DNA of 64,000 nucleotides from the NCBI GenBank assembly GCA_002438565.1, contig DJPN01000029.1, positions 16,146-80,145 on the forward strand. Reading direction: 5' to 3'. Made by a program: the position numbers and the translations under genes. Each line of letters opens with the position of its first letter. Position 1 is the stretch's first letter. This DNA comes from Alphaproteobacteria bacterium UBA6411 (GTDB lineage: Bacteria; Pseudomonadota; Alphaproteobacteria; CAAGCB01; CAG-977). Under the pieces are notes generated by a model. The model was given only the letters and a program-made list of their open reading frames with translations. It had not been told where the DNA came from and searched no databases. Below, piece after piece: positions 17,169 to 26,758 of the stretch.

Positions 17169-18656
17169 ATGACGAACGAAACGCAAAAAATCGATTCCCT
17201 GAGCGCCGAAACGTTGGAAATGTCCGACTTTGAAAAGCTGTTGAATCAAGAATTCAAACCCAAGTCGCAGGAAGCCAACGCCGCCGTTCAAAGCGCGGTC
17301 AAAACGCTGGTCGGGCAGGCTTTGGAAAACACGGCTTTGGTGTCCGACAACTCGATTAAAACCATCGAGGGAATCATCGCCGAACTGGACAAGAAACTGT
17401 CCGAACAGGTCAATCAAATCATTCATCACCCCGATTTCCAAAAATTGGAAAGCGCGTGGCGCGGTTTGAGCTATCTGGTCAACAACACGCAAACCAGCGA
17501 CACGCTGAAAATCCGTGTGCTGAACGTATCCAAACAGGACGTCGCCAAGTGTTTGAAAAAATACAAAGGCACGGCGTGGGATCAAAGCCCTCTGTTCAAA
17601 AAACTGTATGAAGACGAATACGGCACAGCGGGCGGCGAACCGTACGGGTGCTTGATTGGCGATTATTACTTCAACCACAGCGCGCCCGATTTGGAAATCT
17701 TGAAGGGCATGGCGCAGATTGCTTCCGCGTCACATATGCCGTTCATTTCCGCCGCCGATCCGTCCATTATGAATATGGATTCGTGGCAGGAACTGGCCAA
17801 TCCGCGCGATATTTCCAAAATCTTTTCAACACCGGAATACGCCGCGTGGCGCAGCTTCCGCGAATCCGAAGACAGCCGCTACATCGCTTTGACGATGCCG
17901 CGCGTGCTCAGCCGCATGCCCTACGGCGCGAAAACCAATCCCGTTGAGGAATTCAACTTTGAAGAAGACACGGGCGCGGGCGCCAGCGACAAATACAACT
18001 GGATGAACGCCGCGTATGCGATGGGGGCGAACATCAACCGTTCGTTTGCAACGTACGGCTGGTGCGCGAACATCCGCGGAGTCGAATCGGGGGGCGCGGT
18101 TGAAGGACTTCCGACGCATACGTTCCCGACCGACGACGGCGGCGTGGCGATGAAATGTCCGACCGAAGTCGCCATCACCGACCGCCGCGAAGCCGAACTG
18201 TCGGCGAACGGCTTCTTGCCGCTGATTCATTGGAAAAACACGGACTACGCTGTGTTTTTGGGCGGTCAGACGGTCAACAAACCCAAAGAATACGATTCCC
18301 CCGACGCGACGGCGAACGCGGCTTTGTCCGCCCGTCTGCCTTACATCTTTGCAACCAGCCGTTTCGCGCACTACTTGAAATGCATTGTGCGCGACAAAAT
18401 CGGATCGTTCAAGGAACGCGAGGATATGCAGCGCTGGCTGAGCGACTGGATTGCGAACTATGTAACAAGCGATCCGAACGCGTCCGAAGAAATCAAGGCG
18501 AAATATCCCTTGGCGGAAGCGAAAGTCGAAGTTGATTCCATCGAAGGCCAGCCCGGATACTATTCGGCGAAATTCTATCTGCGTCCGCATTATCAGCTGG
18601 AGGGATTGACAACATCGCTGCGTTTGGTCACGAAAGTGCCCAGCGGCGCAAAATAA
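17169..18656 (+). CDS. tssC: Type VI contractile sheath large subunit TssC
   Basis: Encodes 495 residues, the normal length of TssC/VipB. Recognisable parts are the N-terminal helix that packs on TssB, ESAWRGLSYLV, the central CLIGDYYFNH and PRVLSRMPYGAKTNPVEEFNFEE segments, and the C-terminal HYQLEGLTTSLRLVTKVP. With TssB it forms the sheath whose contraction drives the spike outwards; ClpV later disassembles it. It is followed by hcp after 36 bases. Confidence 0.97.
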   Translation: MTNETQKIDSLSAETLEMSDFEKLLNQEFKPKSQEANAAVQSAVKTLVGQALENTALVSDNSIKTIEGIIAELDKKLSEQVNQIIHHPDFQKLESAWRGLSYLVNNTQTSDTLKIRVLNVSKQDVAKCLKKYKGTAWDQSPLFKKLYEDEYGTAGGEPYGCLIGDYYFNHSAPDLEILKGMAQIASASHMPFISAADPSIMNMDSWQELANPRDISKIFSTPEYAAWRSFRESEDSRYIALTMPRVLSRMPYGAKTNPVEEFNFEEDTGAGASDKYNWMNAAYAMGANINRSFATYGWCANIRGVESGGAVEGLPTHTFPTDDGGVAMKCPTEVAITDRREAELSANGFLPLIHWKNTDYAVFLGGQTVNKPKEYDSPDATANAALSARLPYIFATSRFAHYLKCIVRDKIGSFKEREDMQRWLSDWIANYVTSDPNASEEIKAKYPLAEAKVEVDSIEGQPGYYSAKFYLRPHYQLEGLTTSLRLVTKVPSGAK

Positions 18657-18692
18657 CGGTTTCTCATTGAACCATTGAAGGAGATAAAAACG

Positions 18693-19175
18693 ATGGCAAG
18701 TGATTTTTTCTTGAAAATTGAAGGTATTGACGGCGAATCCAGCGATAAGGGACACGCCAAATGGATTGAGGTGATGACTTTTGATCACGGCGCAATGCAA
18801 AACGTTTCGATTCAGCGCGGTGCCGACGTTGCGGGACGCGGACAGTTCATTCCGTTCAAGTTCATGCACGCCGTTGACAAAGCGACGCCGAAACTGCAGC
18901 AATACTGCATGAACGGTCAGAAAATCGCGAAAGTGAACTTTGCGTACTGCCGTGCAATCAGCGGCGCGCAGGTTTCCGTGTACGAAATCACGATGGAAAA
19001 CGTCAAGGTCGCCCGCGCCGAAGTCAAAACGATTGAAGCCGACGGCGTAATGCAGCCCGTTGAAGAAGTCGAACTGGTCGCCGGAAAAATGTCGTGGAAA
19101 GTCACCCCGATTAAGCCCGACAACACCAAAGACGGTGCGATTGAAGCGGCGTTCGACCAGATTGCCAACGCTTGA
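18693..19175 (+). CDS. hcp: Hcp tube protein (TssD)
   Basis: Encodes 160 residues. The N-terminal ASDFFLKIEGIDGESSDKGH, then WIEVMTFDHG, and later KFMHAVDKATPKLQQYCMNG are Hcp1-family features. Hexameric rings of Hcp stack into the inner tube and can carry small effectors. ATG 18693 has AAGGAG about nine bases upstream. A perfect 13-bp stem terminator follows at 19185-19221, so hcp is the last gene before a probable transcript boundary, which may raise its level over the downstream genes. Confidence 0.97.
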   Translation: MASDFFLKIEGIDGESSDKGHAKWIEVMTFDHGAMQNVSIQRGADVAGRGQFIPFKFMHAVDKATPKLQQYCMNGQKIAKVNFAYCRAISGAQVSVYEITMENVKVARAEVKTIEADGVMQPVEEVELVAGKMSWKVTPIKPDNTKDGAIEAAFDQIANA

Positions 19176-19184
19176 TTTGCAATA

Positions 19185-19221
19185 AAGGGGAAGCCGAATG
19201 TCGGCTTTCCCTTGCTTTTTT
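19185..19221 (+). terminator. Strong hairpin terminator inside the T6SS operon, after hcp
   Basis: A 13-bp stem (AAGGGGAAGCCGA/TCGGCTTTCCCTT, one G-T pair) with loop ATG and then GCTTTTTT. tssE begins 12 bases later with no obvious new promoter, so read-through or attenuation is likely. Confidence 0.85.
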
Positions 19222-19232
19222 AGGGGGCGGTC

Positions 19233-19745
19233 ATGCGGGAAAACGCGTTTAAAACAAAAGACGATGCCAAATATTGGCCTTGTCTGTTGCGGCGTTTGAC
19301 CGATTTCGCTCCCGAAGAGAAAAAAGAACCCTTTTCGGCGGGAATCACGATGAAGCAGCTGAAAAAGGACGTGTTTGAAAATATCGAAATGATATTGAAT
19401 TCGCGTTCCCACCCTCAAGGGGCGGAGCTGGAAAGGTATCCCGATTTGCAAAATTCCGTGCTGGGGTTCGGGCTGTCTGATTTTTGCGGCAAAGTTTGTT
19501 CCCGAAACGACCGCGAGGAAATCAGGGATTGCATTTTGAATCAGCTGAAATGGTTTGAACCGCGTTTGGCGGCGGATTCGATTGAGGTCGAATTCCGCAA
19601 AGACGCAGGGGAACGAACTTCCGTACTGGAATTCAACATTCAAGGGCGTATCGAGGTTGGCGAATTAAGCGAAGAAATCGTTTTCGTGTCGAAACTGGAT
19701 TTGGAAACGGGGACGTCTTTGCTGCAGAGCGCGCAAGAGGGATAA
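19233..19745 (+). CDS. tssE: Type VI baseplate wedge protein TssE
   Basis: Encodes 170 residues of the gp25-like family. Supporting motifs are DVFENIEMILNSR, VLGFGLSDFCGK and the C-terminal LEFNIQGRIEVGE strand. TssE forms baseplate wedges with TssF and TssG and nucleates the sheath. The N-terminal 35 residues carry extra charged sequence. Three bases separate it from tssF. Position right after hcp and before tssF-tssG is the standard order. Confidence 0.92.
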   Translation: MRENAFKTKDDAKYWPCLLRRLTDFAPEEKKEPFSAGITMKQLKKDVFENIEMILNSRSHPQGAELERYPDLQNSVLGFGLSDFCGKVCSRNDREEIRDCILNQLKWFEPRLAADSIEVEFRKDAGERTSVLEFNIQGRIEVGELSEEIVFVSKLDLETGTSLLQSAQEG

Positions 19746-19748
19746 ACG

Positions 19749-21554
19749 ATGGATTTTCTGGACTATTATCGTGAAAATCTGGGATATTTGAGGACGTTGG
19801 GGGCTGAATTCGCCGCCGAATTTCCGAAAATCGCCGCCCGTTTGGATTTGTCCGCTTTTGAATGTCAGGATCCTTATGTCGAGCGGTTGCTGGAAGGTAC
19901 GGCTTTTCTGGCGGCGCGCGTCGAAAAAAAATTGGATGACGGATACGGCCGTTTGCTGGAATCCGTGCTTGGTTCCGTATCGCCGGACGCTTTGAACCCC
20001 GTTGTGTCGGGCGCGGTTTTGGAAATGCATGCCGATTTGTCCGACGACCGCGTCAAAAAAGGCGATTGTCTGCCCGAAGCGACGATGTTTGACGCGATAG
20101 TGCCGTCAATCAACACGCCGTGCCGTTTCGCAACGGTTTGGGATACGCCGCTTACAGCCGTTGAATTGACCGAGGCGGAATACATCACGCGCGATTTGAC
20201 GAAATTCATTCCCGATGCGGCGCATCCCGCGGCGTTAAGGCTGAAATTTTCCATGCCCGGCAAAATGCGTTTTTCCGAAGTAAGCGTGCCGGAGCTTTTG
20301 TTCTTTTTGAATTTGCCGGAAGCTTTGGCGTCGCTGTTGTTGCGTCAGTTGACGCTGGACGTTGAAAAAATTTACGTTTCCGCGGACGGCGGCGACTTTG
20401 TTTGCAAAAACGGCGCGGTTTTTGAACTGCCTGCGGCGGCTGTGCGCGGGACGTTGTTCGGCGGCGTGAAGGGCAACTTGAACGGTCTGCGCGTGTTGCA
20501 GAATTTTCTGGCGTATCCCGCGTTTTTCAAGTTTGCGACGATGAAAAACTGCGCGGGTCTGTTTTCCAAGGAAGCCTCTGGAATCGAAATCGTCATCGGC
20601 TTCAAACGGCGCGAAACGGAGCTGACGAACGAAATCAAGGCGTCGTCGTTGAAGCTGAACTGCGCGCCTGTGCTGAATTTGTTCAAAAAGCGTTCCGACC
20701 GCGTGTTTTTGGACAGGAACGGCTATGAATTCCACATTGTTCCGGAACGTACCGCTCCGCGTGATTACGAAGTATACGCCGTGCGGCGGTTGGAATTTTT
20801 TGGGGAAAAAAACGAAACGCTGTTTTCGGCGACGAATTTCTACGATGAAGATTTGGCGGGCAAAAATGACAAACGCAACTTTTTCAGCGTCCACCGCCGT
20901 CGCAGTTTGTTTAATCAAAAAGCTTTGCAGCGCAGTTCGTATACGGGAACCGAAGTGTTTGTCAATTTGGCCGGGCAAAACGCGGATGCGGGCGAAGCCG
21001 CCCAATTTTGCGCTGATTTGATTTGCACAAACAGGGATTTGCCGCTGTTGCTGGCCAATCAAACCAAACTGTCGTGCGCCGACGCCGTCATTCAAACGGC
21101 GGAATTTGCGGTAATGCCGACGCGCCCCGATTATCCGCTGATTGAAAAGGGTGATGCTTCCGATTGGGCGAAAGTCGGTCATATTTTGTTCAACCTGTCG
21201 GGAATGTTGTGGCAGGACGGGGCTTTTCCGCTGGAAATGATGAAAACGCTGTTGCGCAACTACAACCTGCGTTCCGCGGAGGAAATGGAGCGCATGCTGG
21301 ACGGCATTGTCGAACTGGTCAGCGAACCGACGGCGTTCCGCTTTATCAAAAACGGCGCAGTGTTTTTTGAAACGGGATGGCGCGTGCGCTTTGTGTTGGA
21401 CGAACAGGCGTACGCAGGCGTGGGCTTTTATCTGTTCGCCGTGGTGTTAAAGGATATTTTACATTCCTTTACCCCGCTTAATTCATTGTTGGAAGTGCAA
21501 TTCTTTACACGGCAATCGGGACAAATCGCGGTATGGAAGACGTTGGAAAACTGA
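19749..21554 (+). CDS. tssF: Type VI baseplate protein TssF
   Basis: Encodes 601 residues, matching the usual length of TssF (ImpG/VasA). It begins with the family signature MDFLDYYRENLGYLRTLGAEFA, followed by PKIAARLDLS and DPYVERLLEGTAFLAARVEKKL. The C-terminus has VGFYLFAVVLKDILHSFTPLNSL. Two copies pair with one TssG per wedge to build the baseplate around the VgrG spike. Its 3' end overlaps the start of tssG by 22 bases, so translation is coupled. Confidence 0.96.
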   Translation: MDFLDYYRENLGYLRTLGAEFAAEFPKIAARLDLSAFECQDPYVERLLEGTAFLAARVEKKLDDGYGRLLESVLGSVSPDALNPVVSGAVLEMHADLSDDRVKKGDCLPEATMFDAIVPSINTPCRFATVWDTPLTAVELTEAEYITRDLTKFIPDAAHPAALRLKFSMPGKMRFSEVSVPELLFFLNLPEALASLLLRQLTLDVEKIYVSADGGDFVCKNGAVFELPAAAVRGTLFGGVKGNLNGLRVLQNFLAYPAFFKFATMKNCAGLFSKEASGIEIVIGFKRRETELTNEIKASSLKLNCAPVLNLFKKRSDRVFLDRNGYEFHIVPERTAPRDYEVYAVRRLEFFGEKNETLFSATNFYDEDLAGKNDKRNFFSVHRRRSLFNQKALQRSSYTGTEVFVNLAGQNADAGEAAQFCADLICTNRDLPLLLANQTKLSCADAVIQTAEFAVMPTRPDYPLIEKGDASDWAKVGHILFNLSGMLWQDGAFPLEMMKTLLRNYNLRSAEEMERMLDGIVELVSEPTAFRFIKNGAVFFETGWRVRFVLDEQAYAGVGFYLFAVVLKDILHSFTPLNSLLEVQFFTRQSGQIAVWKTLEN

Positions 21555-22594
21555 TAAAACAGGCTTCCCGCCGATTGCGTCAAGGCACGGGAGCCCCCGA
21601 CTTTTTCGAGCTGGTGCGCCGCATCGAGCGCAACCGCCCCGATTTTCCGCGTTTGGGAAAAGCGTTCCGTCCGACACGGGAAAACGTGCGTTTCGGTCAA
21701 GCTCCGTATTTGCGATTTCCCGCAACCGACATTGCCGACATCATCCCTTTGTCGGGTGATGCCGAGGCGTTGATTATGACGTATTTTTTCGGACTGCTGG
21801 GCGTGAACGGCCCCATGCCGCTGGAGTTCACAAACTACGTTTTCCAACGCTCGCACAATTATTACGACCAGAGCTGGCGGCGTTTTCTGGACATCATCCA
21901 TCACCGTTTTACAACTTTGTTTTACAGGGCGTGGGCGGAAAACGAACAGGCTGTTTCGTTCGACCGTTCCGATGACGACGGTATAACGGACATCATCCGC
22001 GCTTTGGCGGGAACGCCGCCCGATATGAAAATGAACGGTGACATGCCGTATCTGACGGCGAATTACGCCAATCACTTCGGTTCCGCGGTCAAAAGCCGTT
22101 CGTCGCTGGAGGAAATCCTGCGTAACGTTTTGGAAATCGATTTGAAAATCAAAGATTTTGTTACAGCCGAATACGATATTCCGGCCGAAAACTGGTGTCA
22201 GCTGGGCGACCGTCAGACGGCGCGCGTCGGGCGGAATATGCAACTGGGGCGCAAGTATTTAAGCGCGACCCGCGGCTTTGAAATTCAAATCGGCCCCGTT
22301 TCTTTCACGGACTGTCAAAAATGGATGCCTGGGACGGACGGGTTCGACAGGCTCAGCCGCATTGTGACGGGCTATTTGGATAAACCGCTGGAATACACCG
22401 TCAAGTTTACCATCAACGGTGCGACCGTACCGTTTGCGGCTTTGGGAAACACGGCTTCGACTCAGCTGGGGCGCAACTGCTGGCTGGGGCGTTCGCATGA
22501 CCGCAACGGGGATATGACTTTAACAATAGGGGCTTCGCGTTTGAACAAAAGACGACACAAAGCTTCGTTTCAACAGGAAGGAATCCGTTTATGA
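21533..22594 (+). CDS. tssG: Type VI baseplate protein TssG
   Basis: Encodes 353 residues of the ImpH/VasB family. Motifs include PDFFELVRRIERNRPDFPRLG near the N-terminus and FFGLLGVNGPMPLEFTNYV in the middle; LGRNCWLGRSH stands near the C-terminus. TssG bridges the two TssF subunits in each baseplate wedge. The start overlaps tssF by 22 bases, and the stop overlaps the clpV start (ATGA), so the three genes are translationally linked. Confidence 0.95.
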   Translation: MEDVGKLIKQASRRLRQGTGAPDFFELVRRIERNRPDFPRLGKAFRPTRENVRFGQAPYLRFPATDIADIIPLSGDAEALIMTYFFGLLGVNGPMPLEFTNYVFQRSHNYYDQSWRRFLDIIHHRFTTLFYRAWAENEQAVSFDRSDDDGITDIIRALAGTPPDMKMNGDMPYLTANYANHFGSAVKSRSSLEEILRNVLEIDLKIKDFVTAEYDIPAENWCQLGDRQTARVGRNMQLGRKYLSATRGFEIQIGPVSFTDCQKWMPGTDGFDRLSRIVTGYLDKPLEYTVKFTINGATVPFAALGNTASTQLGRNCWLGRSHDRNGDMTLTIGASRLNKRRHKASFQQEGIRL

Positions 22595-25227
22595 GCAAAT
22601 TGAAACGCGTCCAGATGTTTTCCAAATTGGACGCCGCGGCGTACAAAGCGTTGGAAAGCGCGACAATGCTGTGCAAAACGCGCGGCAACCCGTATGTCGA
22701 ACCGGTGCATTGGGTCAATCAAATTTTAATGGGCGAAAATACGGATTTGCACGAAATCGTGCGGTATTTTTCCCTTGACCAAGCCAAACTGGCCAAAGAC
22801 ATGACCAAAGCTTTGGACGCTTTGCCGCGCGGCGCGGGCGGAAGCATCGACTTTGCCAATTCAATCGAGGTCGCGGTCAAGGAAGCATGGATGACGACTT
22901 CGCTGGTGTTCGGGGAAAGCGCGATTCGCACGGGGCATTTGATTTGCGCGATGAAACAAACGCCCGAACTGGCGCGCGTCCTGCATGAAATGAGCGGCGA
23001 ATTCGTTCGCGTCAACGGCGATCTGCTGGTTGAAAAGTTCCGTGAAATCGTCGCAAAATCTTTGGAAACATCCGTTGTGGCAACTTCCGTCAAGGCAGAC
23101 GGCGGGGACTCTGCCGTTTCCGCCGCGATGGGCGGGACACAAGCCCTTGACTTGTACACGGTTGATATGACGGCGCAGGCCAAAGACGGCAAATCCGACC
23201 CCGTTGTCGGCCGCGATGCTGAAATCCGCAAAATCATCGACATTCTGATGCGCCGCCGTCAGAACAACCCGATTTTGACGGGCGACGCGGGGGTCGGCAA
23301 AACCGCCGTGGTCGAAGGCTTCGCCCAGCGCTTGGCGGCTGGCGACGTTCCCGATTGTCTGAAAGGCACGGTTTTGCGTTCGCTGGACATGGGGTTGCTG
23401 CAGGCTGGCGCGAGCATGAAAGGCGAGTTTGAAAATCGCTTGAAACAGGTGATTGAGGAAGTGCAGGCTTCCGACACGCCGATTATTCTGTTTATTGACG
23501 AAGCGCATACGCTTATCGGCGCGGGCGGCGCGGCGGGACAGAACGACGCGGCAAATTTGCTGAAACCCGCTTTGGCGCGCGGAAAACTGCGCTGCATCGC
23601 GGCGACGACATGGGCGGAATACGTCAAATACTTTGAAAAAGACCCCGCCTTGACCCGTCGTTTCCAAAACATTCTGGTGGACGAACCCGACGACGAGAAG
23701 GCGACGCAAATGATGCGCGGCATGATTAAGGCGTTGGAAAAGCACCACAACGTTGTCGTTTTGGACGAAGCGTTGTCCGCTGCCGTCAAACTGTCGCGCC
23801 GCTATATTCCCGCGCGCCAGCTGCCCGACAAGGCAGTCAGCATTCTGGATACGGCGTGCGCGCGCGTGGCTTTGAGCCAAAACGCAGACCCTGCCGAACT
23901 GGAATTTTGCAAACGCAAAATCTCGGCCTTGGAGTTGGAAAAGGACATTCTGAACCGCGAAGAAAAATCGGGCTGCGACCATGCCGAAAAACTGGCGGAA
24001 CTGGAGGCGGAACTGCAAAAGCAGAACGATAAAAAACAGGCTTTGGAAGACCGTTTGGCAAAAGAAAAGGCTGTTGTCGCCGAATGTGCCAAACTGCGCG
24101 ACGAATTGCGCGAAAAGGGCGAACCCGATGAAAAAATCCGCGCCGAACTGCTGGCGAAACAAAAAGAGTTGACGGAATTGCAGGGCGACGACCCGTTGGT
24201 TTTGCCTTTGGTCGACACACAGGCGGTTTCGACGATTATTTCCGAATGGACGGGAATTCCTTTGGGACGCATGGTCAAAAACGAAATCCAATCCGTTTTG
24301 AACTTGGGCGAAGAAATGAACAAGCGCGTCATCGGGCAGAAGCACGGGCTTGATTTGATTGCCAAGCGCGTCATGACGGCGCGCGCGTCGCTGGCCGATC
24401 CTAACCGCCCGATTGCCGTGATTATGCTGGCGGGGCCCAGCGGCGTCGGCAAAACCGAAACCGCTTTGGCGCTGGCGGAACAAATGTACGGCAGCGAACA
24501 GAACATTGTCACAATCAATATGAGCGAATTTCAGGAATCGCACACCGTTTCGACGCTGAAAGGCGCGCCTCCGGGCTATGTCGGCTACGGCGAAGGCGGT
24601 GTTCTGACCGAAGCCGTGCGCCGCAAGCCCTACAGCGTCGTTTTGCTGGATGAAGTCGAAAAGGCGCATCCCGATGTGCACGAAATCTTCTTCCAAGTGT
24701 TTGACAAGGGGCAGATGGAAGACGGCGCGGGGCGTTTGGTGAACTTTCGCAACACGATTATTCTGCTGACGACGAACGTTGGCGACGACGCGATTTGCGA
24801 TTTGTGCGAAGACGAGGACAATCTGCCCGACATGGCGGTTTTGGAAAAAGCCGTCCGTCCCGCGATGATGAAAGTGTTTCCCGCGGCTTTGCTGGGGCGC
24901 ATTTCGATTGTGCCGTACTATCCGCTGGGCAAAAAGGCTTTGTACAAAATCATTGACTTGAAGCTGGCAAAAGTCCAAAAACGCGTCAAGGACAACTACA
25001 AAGCCGAACTGATTTACACGGATGCGGTGCGCGACGAAATCATCCGCCGGTGCAACAACGTGGCGTCGGGCGCGCGCTTAATCGACGCGATTGTCAACAA
25101 CGACCTGTTGCCCGAAATCAGCGCGGAATTCCTGCGTAACACGATGGAGGGGCACGTTTTGAAAAAGGCGACAATCGGCGCCAAGGACGAAAAGTTCGTC
25201 TATTCGTTTGAAAACAAGGAGGAATGA
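22591..25227 (+). CDS. clpV: Type VI AAA+ ATPase ClpV (TssH)
   Basis: Encodes 878 residues. A Clp_N repeat domain (residues 1-150) is followed by AAA domain 1 (Walker A GDAGVGKTA near residue 230, Walker B LFIDEAH), a coiled-coil middle domain (about 440-530) and AAA domain 2 (Walker A GPSGVGKTE near 615, Walker B LLDEVEKAH), then a ClpB-type D2 small domain. ClpV extracts TssC from contracted sheaths so subunits can be reused. It sits between tssG and the PAAR gene in a run with near-zero spacing. Context separates it from the chaperone ClpB. Confidence 0.96.
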   Translation: MSKLKRVQMFSKLDAAAYKALESATMLCKTRGNPYVEPVHWVNQILMGENTDLHEIVRYFSLDQAKLAKDMTKALDALPRGAGGSIDFANSIEVAVKEAWMTTSLVFGESAIRTGHLICAMKQTPELARVLHEMSGEFVRVNGDLLVEKFREIVAKSLETSVVATSVKADGGDSAVSAAMGGTQALDLYTVDMTAQAKDGKSDPVVGRDAEIRKIIDILMRRRQNNPILTGDAGVGKTAVVEGFAQRLAAGDVPDCLKGTVLRSLDMGLLQAGASMKGEFENRLKQVIEEVQASDTPIILFIDEAHTLIGAGGAAGQNDAANLLKPALARGKLRCIAATTWAEYVKYFEKDPALTRRFQNILVDEPDDEKATQMMRGMIKALEKHHNVVVLDEALSAAVKLSRRYIPARQLPDKAVSILDTACARVALSQNADPAELEFCKRKISALELEKDILNREEKSGCDHAEKLAELEAELQKQNDKKQALEDRLAKEKAVVAECAKLRDELREKGEPDEKIRAELLAKQKELTELQGDDPLVLPLVDTQAVSTIISEWTGIPLGRMVKNEIQSVLNLGEEMNKRVIGQKHGLDLIAKRVMTARASLADPNRPIAVIMLAGPSGVGKTETALALAEQMYGSEQNIVTINMSEFQESHTVSTLKGAPPGYVGYGEGGVLTEAVRRKPYSVVLLDEVEKAHPDVHEIFFQVFDKGQMEDGAGRLVNFRNTIILLTTNVGDDAICDLCEDEDNLPDMAVLEKAVRPAMMKVFPAALLGRISIVPYYPLGKKALYKIIDLKLAKVQKRVKDNYKAELIYTDAVRDEIIRRCNNVASGARLIDAIVNNDLLPEISAEFLRNTMEGHVLKKATIGAKDEKFVYSFENKEE

Positions 25228-25230
25228 CCC

Positions 25231-25524
25231 ATGCCGACACCTGTTGCGACAATCGCGAATTTGACCGCGACGGGGGATGTCATCCTCGGTCCCGGCGGCA
25301 TTACGACAATGGTCAAAGGCTTGCCCGTTGCGTGTGTGGGCGATGCCGTGGCGGGTCCGATGTGTGTCGGGGCTGTAACCATGACGACGGCGGTCAACAA
25401 ATTGGCAAAAGGGCGTCCGATTGCCAATATGGGGGCGGTTGTGTCGGGCAGCTGTCCCGCCGCTATGGGCGCGCCGATTGCGACGCCCGTGATGGTGTGT
25501 CCGAACTTGAATGAAATCGTGTAA
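25231..25524 (+). CDS. PAAR-domain spike tip protein
   Basis: Encodes 97 residues consisting only of a PAAR domain. It shows the repeated Gly/Pro pattern GPGGITTMVKGLPVACVGD and the later GRPIANMGAVVSGSCPAAMGAPIATPV. PAAR proteins form the sharp zinc-containing cone on VgrG and often link effectors. There is no toxin extension here. It begins three bases after clpV and is followed at once by the split VgrG pair, consistent with assembly as one spike. Confidence 0.93.
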   Translation: MPTPVATIANLTATGDVILGPGGITTMVKGLPVACVGDAVAGPMCVGAVTMTTAVNKLAKGRPIANMGAVVSGSCPAAMGAPIATPVMVCPNLNEIV

Positions 25525-25534
25525 GAGGGAAAAC

Positions 25535-26755
25535 ATGTCCGCCATCGTCAATGAAACGCTGTCAATCAAATTCCCTCAAGACAAGTTTGCGGATTTCTAT
25601 CTGTACGACTTGACTTTGACCGAGGGCATATCCGACATTTGCCGCGCCGAAGCGGTCGTTTTGTCGGACAAGCCGCATTCTGTGGAACAGCTGAACGAAG
25701 CGCTGGACGCGAATGTTACTGTAACCGTGTCGCAAAGACTGTCGGACGGCAAGGCCAAGCGGACGCGCTTTTTCCACGGCATTGTAACGGCGGTTTCACA
25801 CAACGGCGTGTTTTACAGTTCGGACAAAACGGACTGCTTTTCCTATCGCTTGACAATCGAATCCGAATTGGCGATTTTACGTCAAGTCGTGCGCAAGGTC
25901 GCTTACAACAACAAAACGCCGATAGACGTGATTTCCGAACTGCTGTCGGATTACGGCATTCCCCCCCGTTTTTCCGAGGAATACATTTCCCGCAAACCCT
26001 TTGTTTCCGATTGCATCTATAACCAAACAACGGTGTCCGACTATGCTTTTTTAAAGCGGTTGCTGACCTTGTACGGTTTAAGCTACACGGTCAAACATCC
26101 AAAAGTGTCCAACGGCGGACTGGGACGGGCGGAACTGTATTTTTCGGCGGGCGAGCATTATCCGGAACGTTCCGATGTTGTTTATTCGGACGGCCGCGCT
26201 CCTATGGCGATTGAGGAGTTCGATTTCCGTTCAAGCGACGAACCTCGCAATCTGTGGCGTCTGAATGAATGGGCGATGACGCGCGGGCAGGGGGTTGACG
26301 GCGTAATGCTGACCGAAACGTACCCGAATTCAAACGTCGGATCGGAAAAATGGAAAGCGGGCTTGACGGATGCGGGCAACCGCCGCCGCATATATACCGA
26401 ACATTTCCACAACTACGTCCGCGGTGTCGACAAAGCAAAAGTCGATGCGGATGTCGATTTGATTTTGCAGGCGCAGTACCGCGCTTTTCAAATCATCAAG
26501 GATGTTTGGACGGGAACGGCGGACAATTTGCTGTTTATGCCGTGCAAACGGTTTCGCATCAAACACTTTTACGGGCGGCGCTATTCGTCGGCGATTTCGG
26601 GCATGGTCGTGAAATCCGTTCTGCATTGCCACGCAAAGCTGCCGTCGTCTTTGGCAGCCGTAGCCGATTGGCAGGCGGATAAAGAAATCGTCGAAGTGTC
26701 GTTTTCGGCAATGAATTGCGCCGATGAAACGCGTTATTGTTCCTTGGGAGAATAG
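25535..26755 (+). CDS. VgrG gp27-like hub subunit (N-terminal half of a split VgrG)
   Basis: Encodes about 406 residues that align in order with the gp27-like part of VgrG/TssI: a first barrel (about 1-160, with HGIVTAVSHNG and FSYRLTIESELAILRQ), then VISELLSDYGIP, SDYAFLKRLLTLYGL and a second barrel. The protein stops after about 400 residues with no OB-fold or needle; those are in the next gene, three bases away and in a separate frame with its own start. ATG 25535 has AGAGGG upstream and follows the PAAR stop. In almost all type VI systems the two parts are one protein; phage T4 uses gp27 and gp5 separately. I infer that the two proteins assemble as a two-part spike. Confidence 0.88.
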   Translation: MSAIVNETLSIKFPQDKFADFYLYDLTLTEGISDICRAEAVVLSDKPHSVEQLNEALDANVTVTVSQRLSDGKAKRTRFFHGIVTAVSHNGVFYSSDKTDCFSYRLTIESELAILRQVVRKVAYNNKTPIDVISELLSDYGIPPRFSEEYISRKPFVSDCIYNQTTVSDYAFLKRLLTLYGLSYTVKHPKVSNGGLGRAELYFSAGEHYPERSDVVYSDGRAPMAIEEFDFRSSDEPRNLWRLNEWAMTRGQGVDGVMLTETYPNSNVGSEKWKAGLTDAGNRRRIYTEHFHNYVRGVDKAKVDADVDLILQAQYRAFQIIKDVWTGTADNLLFMPCKRFRIKHFYGRRYSSAISGMVVKSVLHCHAKLPSSLAAVADWQADKEIVEVSFSAMNCADETRYCSLGE

Positions 26756-26758
26756 TCT

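Noticed and set aside
17826..19643. A 605-codon minus-strand open frame across tssC, hcp and tssE
   Set aside because: It is the shadow of three secure plus-strand genes caused by codon bias, with no domain or ribosome binding site.
22861..24978. A 705-codon open frame on the minus strand
   Set aside because: It is antisense to clpV, has low-complexity Arg/Gln/Phe-rich translation and no motifs; clpV itself is certain.
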